A DNA stretch of 64,000 nucleotides from G965276675 sp965276675 (lineage in GTDB: Bacteria; Acidobacteriota; Terriglobia; Terriglobales; Acidobacteriaceae). Shown here piece after piece: positions 17,102 through 25,871 of the stretch. Within the stretch, counting starts at the first letter, position 1; each line of letters starts with the position of its first letter. Made by a program: the position numbers and the translations under genes. The notes under the pieces are model-generated. The model was not told the origin of the DNA and searched no databases. It was given only the letters and a program-made list of their open reading frames with translations. The DNA lies in assembly GCA_965276675.1 (NCBI GenBank), contig OZ255624.1, positions 930,001-994,000 of the forward strand. The letters are read 5' to 3'.

Positions 17102-17899
17102 ATGGCACGAACAGTAGTGGTTACGTATTACGTCTTTGAGCCTGGCGAGAGTTTTGCGGCTGGCGCAGCACAGTACTATGCCGACCGGTTGGCGGAGGCG
17201 GGGCGCGAGCAGAGCCATGTGCGCGCCGCGTTCTCCGGCGGCCACACGCCTAAACCGGTCTTTGAGTTGCTGGCCGACCCAAACCATGGCTACCGTGCCG
17301 AGGTCCCTTGGGAGAAGCTGCAGTTCTTCTTTGTGGACGAGCGCACCGTAGCGCCTACGGACCCCGATAGCAACTACGGAATGACGCGCGCGGCACTGCT
17401 GGCTAAGGTGCCGATCGAGGATTCACAGGTCTTTCGCATACAGGGTGAACTCGATCCCGAAGAGGCGGCGGCGAAGTATGAGTCGGCGATTCGCAACAGC
17501 TTCCGGCTGGAAGGCGCGGAGATGCCGCAGTTCGACGTGATCTCGCTCGGGATGGGGGACGACGGGCACACTGCTTCGCTGTTTCCGCACTCGGAGGCGA
17601 TCCACGCGCTGGGCCGGGTGATGGTGGCGAACCACGTTCCGCAGAAGAATACCTGGCGGCTGACGCTGACCTGGCCTGTCATCAACAATGCGCACGATGT
17701 CTCTTTTCTGATCGAGGGCGAAGCGAAGGCGGACGTTTTGGGGCGGGTGCTGCTCAGCGACTATGATCCGGAGAGATTGCCGTCGCAGCTGATTCGCCCT
17801 TCAAGCGGCAAGCTCACGATGCTACTGGATACCCAATCCGCTGCGCGATTGCCGAAGCCGGATGCAAATGGTGTCGGCACCCTGGAGATCACTCGATGA
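17102..17899 (+). CDS. pgl: 6-phosphogluconolactonase
   Basis: 265 residues; hydrolyses 6-phosphogluconolactone to 6-phosphogluconate. Belongs to the DevB/SOL type (GlcN6P isomerase-like fold): AFSGGHTPKPVFELLAD, the WEKLQFFFVDERTVAPTDPDSNYG block, and the signature SLGMGDDGHTASLFPHS. KLTMLLDTQSAARLP lies near the C-terminus. The stop overlaps the glucokinase start by four bases (ATGA), so the two are translationally coupled. Confidence 0.95.
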   Translation: MARTVVVTYYVFEPGESFAAGAAQYYADRLAEAGREQSHVRAAFSGGHTPKPVFELLADPNHGYRAEVPWEKLQFFFVDERTVAPTDPDSNYGMTRAALLAKVPIEDSQVFRIQGELDPEEAAAKYESAIRNSFRLEGAEMPQFDVISLGMGDDGHTASLFPHSEAIHALGRVMVANHVPQKNTWRLTLTWPVINNAHDVSFLIEGEAKADVLGRVLLSDYDPERLPSQLIRPSSGKLTMLLDTQSAARLPKPDANGVGTLEITR

Positions 17900-18960
17900 T
17901 TCTGGCAGGCGATGTGGGTGGCACCAAGGTCCACCTGGCGCTCTACGACTTCCAAGGTGGGCTGCTGACGGCGATGGAAGAGAAGCGATATCCGGCCAGG
18001 GAGTATGCCGGGCTCAGCTCGGTGGTGCAGGCGTTCCTTGACGAATTTGGGCAACGCGGCAATGTCTCTTCTGCCTGTTTTGGCGTGCCTGGGCCGGTGC
18101 GGGACGGCATGCTGAAGCTTACGAATCTGCCCTGGGTACTAGATAGCCGCAAACTTTCGCTGGAGCTGAATATCAACCATCTCTTCCTGATTAACGATCT
18201 GGAGGCGAATGGCTATGGCATTCCGGAGTTGACGCCGGATCAGATTGCGGTGCTGAGCGAGGGTGATGCGAGTGTTGCCGGAAATCGCGGGCTAATCGCG
18301 GCGGGTACAGGGTTGGGCGAAGCCGTGCTGATGTGGAACGGCAGAATGCATGTGCCCATGGCCTCCGAGGGCGGACACGCTGATTTTGCCGCGAGGAATG
18401 ATGAAGAGATCGAATTGCTGCAATACCTGCGCAAGAAGCTGAGTGGAAGGGTGAGCTTTGAGCGTGTGGTCTCCGGCATCGGCATGAAAAACGTGTACGA
18501 GTTCTTGCGCGATGAAAAAGGGATGGGAGAGCCGGCGTGGCTGAAGGAGCGGATGGAGCAGGAAGATCCGAATGCCGTAATTGGCGAGTTGGCGGAGGAT
18601 GGATCGAGCGAGATCTGTGTGAAGTCGATGGAGATCTTTATGTCCGCGTATGGGGCAGAGGCGGGAAATCTGGCGCTGAAGGTGCTGGCAGTTGGGGGCA
18701 TTTACGTTGGGGGTGGCATTGCGCCGAAGATCCTGCACACGCTGCGGAACGGAACCTTCATGAAAGCCTTCACCGACAAGGGACGGCTGAGCGAGCTGCT
18801 GGTACGGACACCGGTCCGCGTGATTTTGGAGAGCCGCGCGGCGCTGATGGGCGCTGCCGCGTATGCAGAGGCGCGGGCGGCCGAGCTAGGCGGGCATTCG
18901 GCGCGCGCGGCTTCAGTGGGTTTTGCCGCCCCGGCGGCGCCCGCGCCGGTATCTAAATAG
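17896..18960 (+). CDS. glk: Glucokinase
   Basis: 354 residues; ATP-dependent phosphorylation of glucose. MILAGDVGGTKVHLALYD is the phosphate-1 motif of the ROK/hexokinase fold; LINDLEANGYGI contains the catalytic Asp; IAAGTGLGEAVLMW is the phosphate-2 loop; MASEGGHADFAAR is the GlcK-type sugar-binding segment; and VGGIYVGGGIAPKIL is the adenosine motif. The C-terminal 25 residues are Ala/Pro-rich and probably disordered. Last gene of the pathway cluster; it gives glucose from the GH15 enzyme direct entry as glucose-6-phosphate. Confidence 0.95.
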   Translation: MILAGDVGGTKVHLALYDFQGGLLTAMEEKRYPAREYAGLSSVVQAFLDEFGQRGNVSSACFGVPGPVRDGMLKLTNLPWVLDSRKLSLELNINHLFLINDLEANGYGIPELTPDQIAVLSEGDASVAGNRGLIAAGTGLGEAVLMWNGRMHVPMASEGGHADFAARNDEEIELLQYLRKKLSGRVSFERVVSGIGMKNVYEFLRDEKGMGEPAWLKERMEQEDPNAVIGELAEDGSSEICVKSMEIFMSAYGAEAGNLALKVLAVGGIYVGGGIAPKILHTLRNGTFMKAFTDKGRLSELLVRTPVRVILESRAALMGAAAYAEARAAELGGHSARAASVGFAAPAAPAPVSK

Positions 18961-18990
18961 AACGCAAACACTGTTACATCCTGGAGATAG

Positions 18991-19371
18991 ATGAGAGCTG
19001 AAGGGAAGTGGGGAAGATTTCGTCTGCCAGGCGCCCTTTTGCTGGTTGCCCTGCTAGTCGGAATGCCACATTACGCGCTGGCGCATGCGGTCCTGGTGAG
19101 CTCGGCACCAAAGGCCAGCAGCACCATCGAGGGTCCGGTTACTGAGATCGTGCTTCGCTATAACGCGCGGATTGACGCAGCGCGTTCGTCGCTGACGCTG
19201 GTCGCGCCCGATAGCAAACAACGAGTGCTGTCCATCGAGAAGCAAGCTGAGCCGAATGTGCTGCAGACAAAGGCGAGCGATCTAGTAAAGGGTAGCTACG
19301 CGCTGCGCTGGCAGGTGCTAGCCAGCGATGGGCACATCACGCGGGGCGTTGTGAGCTTTGCCGTACGGTAG
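18991..19371 (+). CDS. copC: CopC-domain copper-binding protein
   Basis: 126 residues. A signal peptide (LLVALLVGMPHYALA) is followed by mature HAVLVSSAPKASS. The new N-terminal His and the His of ASDGHITRGVVSF near the C-terminus are the copper ligands expected in CopC/YobA domains. The domain is a periplasmic beta-barrel that carries Cu(II). It is 116 bases upstream of a CopD-like membrane protein, the usual partner. A start at 18991 puts a basic n-region (MRAEGKWGRFRLP) before the hydrophobic core. Confidence 0.85.
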   Translation: MRAEGKWGRFRLPGALLLVALLVGMPHYALAHAVLVSSAPKASSTIEGPVTEIVLRYNARIDAARSSLTLVAPDSKQRVLSIEKQAEPNVLQTKASDLVKGSYALRWQVLASDGHITRGVVSFAVR

Positions 19372-19487
19372 AGCACTCCAGCATGACCTTCAGGTATTGA
19401 ACCACAGAGGTGCATGGAAGAGCATTGCCGGATGGTTGAGCGCGTGCGCCATTCACTGCACCTCTCTCTGTTTTTGAGAACATTCGA

Positions 19488-21104
19488 TTGATCTGGCTGC
19501 TCAACGATTTTGATCTGCTGGCCGTCCTGCTTCATGCAGCAACGCTTTCGTTCGAAGCGTTGCTGTTGGGCGGCGTGGCCTATCTGCTGCTCGTCGCGTT
19601 GCCTGCCGGCGCCGGGGAAGGCGCACTGCGTGTATGCCGTCGTGGAATTGGCTGGGCTGCCGCAGGAATGATCACGGCGGAGCTTTTGTCGATCGCGGTG
19701 ACGTCGACCCTGCTGGTAGGGAACTCCGACGTGAGCGTGTGGATGGCGTTGACGGCTGATCCGATGGTTGCAGAGGCTGCTGCTGCGGGATTCTCACTAC
19801 TGCTGTGGATCTTTGCACGGCAGATTACACAAAGGCGAGGCGGAACCCTTCAGCTCGCGCTGGTGGCATGCGGAGTTGGGCTTCTGAGCTCAACGGTGTG
19901 GCTCAGCCATGCAGTGTCGCGGCTGGACCATCGCACGCTGCTTGCGATGCTGACTGCCACGCACCACCTGGGAACGGCTGCGTGGATCGGCGCAATGCCG
20001 TTTTTGCTGCTGTCACTCCGGCGCACGCCGGAGGTGGAAGCGGCACAGCGCACGGTTCGTCTTTTTTCGAGGATGGCGCTGATCAGCTCCTCTTTGCTGA
20101 TTGCGGCCGGCCTAGGAATGGCGTGGTTTTACATCGGCTCGCCAGCGGGGCTCTACGGCACGGCTTATGGCGTGATGCTAATGGTGAAGGTGTGCCTGCT
20201 GCTCCTGATACTGCTGCTGGGTGCGGCGAACTGGTATGTGAACCGGCAGATCCAAACAGCGCCGCAGCCTTTGCTGGTGCGGCTGCAGCGTTTTGCCGAG
20301 GCTGAGGTGGGGCTAGGATTCACGGCGATTCTGGCGGCTGCTTCGCTTACCTCACAACCGCCCGCGGTGGACCTGGTGCAGAACCGGTTGACCGGGCATG
20401 AGATTGTGGCCCGCTTCCATCTCGTGGCGCCGCGCTTCAGGAGTCCGCAGCTGGACGAACTGACACCGGCTACCTCGATCGAGGAGGCGGTTCACCGTTC
20501 TCAATATGTAACAGGAGTGAGAACAGACGCCGTGGACATTGCGTGGTCAGAGTACAACCATCACTGGGCGGGGCTGGTGGTGTTGATTGCAGGGGGACTT
20601 GCGTTGTTGAGCCGCTTCCGGCGATTCCGCTGGGCGCGGTTCTGGCCGGTTACTTTCGTTGGTTTAGCGGTGTTTATTGTGCTCCGGGCGGACCCAGAGA
20701 CGTGGCCCCTGGGACCACGTCCCTTCTGGAAGAGCTTTGCCGAACCCGACGTCTTGCAGCATCGGCTATATGCCGTACTGGTCTTAGGATTTGCAGCGTT
20801 TGAGTGCGCAGTGCAGGCAGGTAAAATCCGGGCTACTTGGGCAAAACTGGTATTCCCACTGATGTGCGCGCTGGGCGCGGCGCTGCTGCTGACGCACAAC
20901 CACGCGCTGGGCAACATCAAGGAAGAGCTGCTGGCGGAGATGGACCATAGTGCCGTTGCTCTCTTTGGCGCGATAGCCGGCTGGGCCCGCTGGCTGGAGC
21001 TGAGGCTGCCAAAGGTGGACGGAGAGCGACGGCTTGCCGGTTTTATCTGGCCGGTAGCGCTGATGATGGTGGGTGCGGTGCTGATCGACTACCGGGAGGC
21101 GTGA
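19488..21104 (+). CDS. copD: CopD-like copper transport membrane protein, extended
   Basis: 538 residues starting at TTG. The first 300 residues have about eight hydrophobic helices with the CopD signature around MLTATHHLGTAAWIGAMPFLLL. A non-membrane segment (about 295-350, with TSIEEAVHRSQYVTGV) follows, then a second set of helices including VLQHRLYAVLVLGFAAFE and LLLTHNHALGNIKEE. CopD works with CopC in copper uptake or supply. The C-terminal half exceeds a minimal CopD domain of about 300 residues and may be a lineage-specific or fused domain. Confidence 0.8.
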   Translation: MIWLLNDFDLLAVLLHAATLSFEALLLGGVAYLLLVALPAGAGEGALRVCRRGIGWAAAGMITAELLSIAVTSTLLVGNSDVSVWMALTADPMVAEAAAAGFSLLLWIFARQITQRRGGTLQLALVACGVGLLSSTVWLSHAVSRLDHRTLLAMLTATHHLGTAAWIGAMPFLLLSLRRTPEVEAAQRTVRLFSRMALISSSLLIAAGLGMAWFYIGSPAGLYGTAYGVMLMVKVCLLLLILLLGAANWYVNRQIQTAPQPLLVRLQRFAEAEVGLGFTAILAAASLTSQPPAVDLVQNRLTGHEIVARFHLVAPRFRSPQLDELTPATSIEEAVHRSQYVTGVRTDAVDIAWSEYNHHWAGLVVLIAGGLALLSRFRRFRWARFWPVTFVGLAVFIVLRADPETWPLGPRPFWKSFAEPDVLQHRLYAVLVLGFAAFECAVQAGKIRATWAKLVFPLMCALGAALLLTHNHALGNIKEELLAEMDHSAVALFGAIAGWARWLELRLPKVDGERRLAGFIWPVALMMVGAVLIDYREA

Positions 21105-21213
21105 GCAAAGCTCGTGCTTTGTTGAAACTGTCTGCCTTGCAAACCGCTTTGGCCGGATCGGCATCTTCTTTGCAGGATGCGCGCAGGAGCGCAACCGCCC
21201 TTGGAGAGCTGCC

Positions 21214-22773
21214 TTGTCTACCTTTAGCTTTCGCGCGCTGTCTCGTTCTCTTTCGTCTCGTTCGCTCACTTCAAGGCACCTCGCCTGCGCCGCTGCGATT
21301 CTCGCGATTGGTGTGTGCGGAGCCTCCTCTGCGACGGCCCAGACAGTGCCCGGTCAGGATCACGATCCGGGCGCTGCTGCAGCGAAACCAGCAGCACCCG
21401 CGGTCACGCAGGCGCCGCATGGGGCGCATGCCGCGAGCGTGCTTGGCGGCTTGAGCCAGGACTTGCAGACGCTTTCGCATGCAGTCGAGCCGTCGGTGGT
21501 GAAGATCTATGCGACAGGGCTGGCGCCGGTCGAAGGCGGCGAGGGGAGCCGGACGGCGTTTCTGGCACAGCAACGGATGCTCGGCTCGGGTGTGATCATG
21601 GATCCGCGCGGCTACATTCTGACCAATGCGCATGTGGTGGAGCATGCACGGTCGTTGAATGTGCTGGTGGCGGAGCGAAACGGGACGCTGCAGAACGACA
21701 ATGGCGACCGCGCGGAGCCACCGGCGACTGCGATCACGGCGCACATCGTCGGTATGGATTCGGTCACCGATCTGGCGGTCATCAAAGTGGACAAGGCAGA
21801 CCTGCCGGCGTTGAAGTTCGGCGATTCCGACCGGACGCATCCGGGTGAGTTGGTGCTGGCCTTTGGCAGCCCGCTCGGCTTGCAGGACAGCGTAAGCCTG
21901 GGCGTGATCAGCGCGGTGAACCGACAGCTCGATCCGGACAGTCCGATGGTGTACTTGCAGACGGATGCTGCGATCAACCCGGGAAACTCCGGGGGGCCGC
22001 TCATCGATATGCAAGGCGATGTGGTCGGCATCAATTCCATGATTGTCTCGCAGTCCGGCGGGAACGAGGGCGTGGGCTTCTCGATCCCGAGCGATACGGC
22101 GAAGATCGTGTATGAGCAGCTGATGAAGTACGGCCATTCGCGGCGAGGCGCTGTGGGCATCTATCCCACGAATATCACGCCGACGCTGGCGCAAGGGCTG
22201 GGGCTGCCGCGCAACAATGGCGTGCTGGTCGAGGACCTGGCGGCGGGGTCTCCGGCGGCAGCGGCTGGTCTGAAGATCACCGATATCCTGACTTCGCTGG
22301 ATGGGCAGTCGATGCGGGATACGCGCCAGCTGGCGCTGATGATGTTTCGCAAACGGCCGGGAGAGACGGCGCGGATGGGCGTACTGAGCGGAGGGGTAGC
22401 GCGCGAGGTGGACGTGAAGGTGACGGAGTCGCCGCGCGATGCAGCGAGCCTGATCGACCCAGCAAAGACAGACCAGTACGTAGTGCCGCGGCTGGGTGTG
22501 CTCGCCGTGCCTATCGACGAAGCAATGGCGAAGACGCTGGGCGGAGAGCGTCTTCCCGGTGGCTTGCTGGTGGTGGCGCGGACCTTTGGTACTTCGGCGG
22601 ATGAGGTGCAGTTAAAGGTAGGCGACATTGTGCACTCGGTGAACGGAACGCCCACAGACTCGCTGATGACGCTCAAAGACTTTATGAAGGGGCTGAAATC
22701 CGGCGATCCAGTGGTGCTGCAGGTTGAGCGAAACAATCTGCTGGAGTTCCTGCCATTTCGATTCGAGGAATGA
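21214..22773 (+). CDS. HtrA/DegP-type serine protease with PDZ domains
   Basis: 519 residues starting at TTG with GGAGAG upstream. A signal sequence (LACAAAILAIGVCGASSATA) sends it to the periplasm. Trypsin-like triad: His in ILTNAHVVEHA (about 139), Asp in TDLAVIKVD (about 186) and Ser in NPGNSGGPLIDMQG (about 258). The first PDZ domain (about 330-415) contains NNGVLVEDLAAGSPAAAAGL; the second (about 430-515) contains DEVQLKVGDIVHSVNGTPTDS. Such proteases degrade or chaperone misfolded envelope proteins. It follows copD by about 110 bases. Confidence 0.92.
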   Translation: MSTFSFRALSRSLSSRSLTSRHLACAAAILAIGVCGASSATAQTVPGQDHDPGAAAAKPAAPAVTQAPHGAHAASVLGGLSQDLQTLSHAVEPSVVKIYATGLAPVEGGEGSRTAFLAQQRMLGSGVIMDPRGYILTNAHVVEHARSLNVLVAERNGTLQNDNGDRAEPPATAITAHIVGMDSVTDLAVIKVDKADLPALKFGDSDRTHPGELVLAFGSPLGLQDSVSLGVISAVNRQLDPDSPMVYLQTDAAINPGNSGGPLIDMQGDVVGINSMIVSQSGGNEGVGFSIPSDTAKIVYEQLMKYGHSRRGAVGIYPTNITPTLAQGLGLPRNNGVLVEDLAAGSPAAAAGLKITDILTSLDGQSMRDTRQLALMMFRKRPGETARMGVLSGGVAREVDVKVTESPRDAASLIDPAKTDQYVVPRLGVLAVPIDEAMAKTLGGERLPGGLLVVARTFGTSADEVQLKVGDIVHSVNGTPTDSLMTLKDFMKGLKSGDPVVLQVERNNLLEFLPFRFEE

Positions 22774-22891
22774 AGCGGGCAGAAAACTATTGATCGTCGA
22801 AACCTTGAAACTATTGATTTAGGGCGCGCGTTACCCACTGTGAGTTAAAGTTGAAGGTTTGGGCCAGCTATCCTGGCCAAAGGAGAGCAGC

Positions 22892-25594
22892 TTGTTTTTG
22901 ATGGATGGTGGGGTGTCCTTTTCCCGGATTTCTGCAAAACGCATTTCAAACATGGTGGGCGTTTTTTTTTGTTTAACTCTGCTGACTGGAACGCTGCAGG
23001 CGCAGCGCTTGCCGACCAATGTGCATCCTGAGCACTACATGCTGACGCTGACCCCGGATCTGGTCAAGGCGACCTTTAGCGGAGACGAGTCCATCGATGT
23101 CGATGTGAACCAGCCCGCAGACTCCATCACGCTGAACGCGGCGGAGATCGAGTTTAGCGCGGTGACGGCGGAGGTGGGCGGTAAAACCGTGAAGGGTAGC
23201 GTGACGCTCGACAAAGAGAAAGAGCAGGCGACGCTCACCTTTCCACAGCAGCTCAGCGGTAAGGACGTCAAGCTGCACATTGAGTATACCGGCATCTTGA
23301 ACAACCAACTGCGCGGCTTCTACCTGTCGAAGACGGCCAAGCGAAACTATGCCGTGACGCAGTTCGAATCCACAGATGCGAGGCGGGCGTTTCCGTCTTT
23401 TGACGAGCCAGCGCAGAAGGCGACCTTCGACATCACGCTAGTCGTCGATAAAGGCGATACGGCGATCGCGAATACAAACATCATCTCGGATACGCCGGGT
23501 CCAGTTACCGGCGAGCACACTCTTCACTTCGCCACCACGCCCAAGATGTCGACGTATCTGGTGGCCTTCCTGGTAGGCGATTTCAAGTGCGTGTCAGGAC
23601 AGAGCGATGGAGTGCCCATCCGCGCGTGCGCCACGCCAGACAAGGTGCAGTACGGAGCGCTCGCGCTGCAATCGGCGGAGTACATCCTGCACTACTACGA
23701 CACCTACTTTGGTATTAAGTATCCGATGCCTAAGCTGGACATGATCGCGCTGCCGGACTTCGAGGCGGGCGCGATGGAAAACTTCGGCGCTATTACCTAT
23801 CGCGAGACGGACTTTCTGGTCGACGAGAAGACCGCGTCGATTGAAGCGAAGAAGCGAGTCGCCCTGGTGGTTGCGCATGAGATGGCGCACCAGTGGTTTG
23901 GCGACATGGTGACGATGCAGTGGTGGAACAACCTGTGGCTGAACGAAGGCTTTGCGACGTGGATGGAGAACAAGCCAGTCGAGGCCTGGAAGCCGGAGTG
24001 GAAGATCGAGCAAGACGTAGCCAACGACCTGAATGGCACGATGAATCTGGATGCGCAGCATGTGACGCGCACTATCCGCGCCGAGGCGGAGACGCCGGAG
24101 CAGATCAGCGAGATGTTCGACGGCATCACCTACGGCAAAGCCGGAGCGATGCTACTGATGGTTGAGAACTATGTGGGCCAGGAAGCTTTCCGCCAAGGGG
24201 TGCATAACTATCTAGCCGCGCACATCTATGGCAATGCGACGGCAGAAGACTTCTGGAATGCGCAGACGGCGAACAGCCACAAGCCAGTGGACAGGATTAT
24301 GGAGAGCCTGGTCTCGCAGCCGGGGGTGCCGTTGCTGACGTTTGCCAAGGCGCAGGATCGCGCGGTGGGCGTGACTCAGAAGCGATTTTTCCTAAACGGA
24401 GACGGCAAATCGGGCGGGGACGAAGGCGGAGATCAGAGCTGGACGCTGCCCGTTTGCTTCAAATTTGGCGTGGCGGATGGGGCGTGTGAGCTGCTCTCCA
24501 AAGCGCAGGAGACACTCAAGGCGCCGGCGGGGCAGTTCTTCTTTCCGGATGCGGCGGGAAAGGGCTACTACCGCATCGCCTATGATCCGGCGACCAAGCA
24601 ATCACTCTTTTCCAACGTCGAGAGCGGTCTTGAAGCGACGGAGCGCATCAGCGTGCTTGGAAACGAATATGCGCTGATGCGCAGTGGGCAGGCGAGCGTG
24701 GGTGACTATCTTGATCTGGCCGCGAAGCTCAAAAACGATACCAGCGCGGATCTGATTGGGACTCCAGCAACCGCCAGTGTCAACATCACAGGCAACGTGT
24801 ACTCCGGAGTTCGCACGGTCTACACGCAGGTGGCCTCCACTCCTGCCGAGCGCGAGAAGTTGGCAGGATGGGTGCGCGGAACCTTTGCGCCGCCCTTGAA
24901 GGCGATGGGCATGCCGCAGTCGCCGGACACTCCGGAACGACGTGAACTGCGGGCGTCGCTCTTCGCGCTCGTGGGCGAATACGGCGAAGACCCCGCGGTC
25001 GTCAGCGAAGCCAAGAAGATAGCTCAGCAATACCTCTCGGATCCGACCTCTGGGGATGCAACACTTGCATCGCCAGCCTTACGGGTGGCTGCAGCGCATG
25101 GTGACGCATCGCTTTTCGATCAGCTACAGAAGACCTTCGAGACTGCAAACAATCCCGAGGTGCAGCACAATGCGTTGAATGCAATTGCGCTGTTTCGCGA
25201 TCCGGCGTTGGAGCGGCGAGCACTCGAGTATGCCGTCTCTGGCAAAGTGCGCAATCAGGATTCCGTCTTTCTGCTGGCGAGCGCGATGAGCCAACCGCAA
25301 ACTCAAGAAGTTGCATGGCAGTTTATACAGGACAACTGGTCGAAGGTGATCGCGCAGATCACCACCATGGCTGGGGGACGGCTGGTTGGTGCCACGAGAA
25401 ATTTCTGCAGCGCAGAGAAGCGCGATGAGGTGACCAGCTTCTTTTCCACGCACAAGGTACCGGCGTCGGAACGAGCGCTGAAGCGGGCGCAGGACCAGAT
25501 CACTGACTGCGTGGATCTGCGTAAAGCGCAGGGGGCGAATTTGCAGGCCTGGCTTTCAGGTGCAAAGGGCGCTAGCGCAAGCGTGGGCAACTAG
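22892..25594 (+). CDS. M1-family zinc aminopeptidase, secreted
   Basis: About 900 residues; removes N-terminal amino acids from peptides. GAMENFGAITYRE binds the substrate amino group, and HEMAHQW with NEGFATW 18 residues later forms the zinc site. The long C-terminal alpha-solenoid (from about 540) is of the ERAP-like type. A TTG at 22892 is preferred because AAAGGAG lies six bases upstream; TTG or ATG codons at 22898 and 22901 are alternatives. A signal peptide, VGVFFCLTLLTGTLQAQ, follows. A hairpin (TTTGGgCCAG..CTGGCCAAA) overlaps the ribosome site and could mask it. Confidence 0.9.
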   Translation: MFLMDGGVSFSRISAKRISNMVGVFFCLTLLTGTLQAQRLPTNVHPEHYMLTLTPDLVKATFSGDESIDVDVNQPADSITLNAAEIEFSAVTAEVGGKTVKGSVTLDKEKEQATLTFPQQLSGKDVKLHIEYTGILNNQLRGFYLSKTAKRNYAVTQFESTDARRAFPSFDEPAQKATFDITLVVDKGDTAIANTNIISDTPGPVTGEHTLHFATTPKMSTYLVAFLVGDFKCVSGQSDGVPIRACATPDKVQYGALALQSAEYILHYYDTYFGIKYPMPKLDMIALPDFEAGAMENFGAITYRETDFLVDEKTASIEAKKRVALVVAHEMAHQWFGDMVTMQWWNNLWLNEGFATWMENKPVEAWKPEWKIEQDVANDLNGTMNLDAQHVTRTIRAEAETPEQISEMFDGITYGKAGAMLLMVENYVGQEAFRQGVHNYLAAHIYGNATAEDFWNAQTANSHKPVDRIMESLVSQPGVPLLTFAKAQDRAVGVTQKRFFLNGDGKSGGDEGGDQSWTLPVCFKFGVADGACELLSKAQETLKAPAGQFFFPDAAGKGYYRIAYDPATKQSLFSNVESGLEATERISVLGNEYALMRSGQASVGDYLDLAAKLKNDTSADLIGTPATASVNITGNVYSGVRTVYTQVASTPAEREKLAGWVRGTFAPPLKAMGMPQSPDTPERRELRASLFALVGEYGEDPAVVSEAKKIAQQYLSDPTSGDATLASPALRVAAAHGDASLFDQLQKTFETANNPEVQHNALNAIALFRDPALERRALEYAVSGKVRNQDSVFLLASAMSQPQTQEVAWQFIQDNWSKVIAQITTMAGGRLVGATRNFCSAEKRDEVTSFFSTHKVPASERALKRAQDQITDCVDLRKAQGANLQAWLSGAKGASASVGN

Positions 25595-25637
25595 CGCAAT
25601 AGGAAAACCAAAGGATGGAGCGTGGCTTAAGCCAATT

Positions 25638-25675
25638 CCGTTATGCTGAGCGTTTCACCGAGCTCGGCATAACGG
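25638..25675. other. Inverted repeat, possible terminator or operator
   Basis: CCGTTATGCTGAGC (25638-25651) pairs with GCTCGGCATAACGG (25662-25675) at 13 of 14 positions over a ten-base loop. It follows the M1 gene and precedes the GH3 gene. There is no T-run on either strand, so it may be a Rho-linked terminator, an mRNA-stabilising hairpin or a regulator site. Confidence 0.4.
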
Positions 25676-25871
25676 TGTGCGTTGCTCCTTCACACCATGC
25701 CACAACTCTGTCGATTGAAGATCGCCATCCTCCAGACCACTCGTGCGGTTGCAGCAAAACAATCCGTCTCTGAAGATAGAATACAAAGCACGCCACAGAT
25801 GCTGCTTGAGCATCTGCTTTCGCGGCTGTTTTCCGGACCAGTTCGGCGGTACGAGAGTCGGAGGTTGTTTG

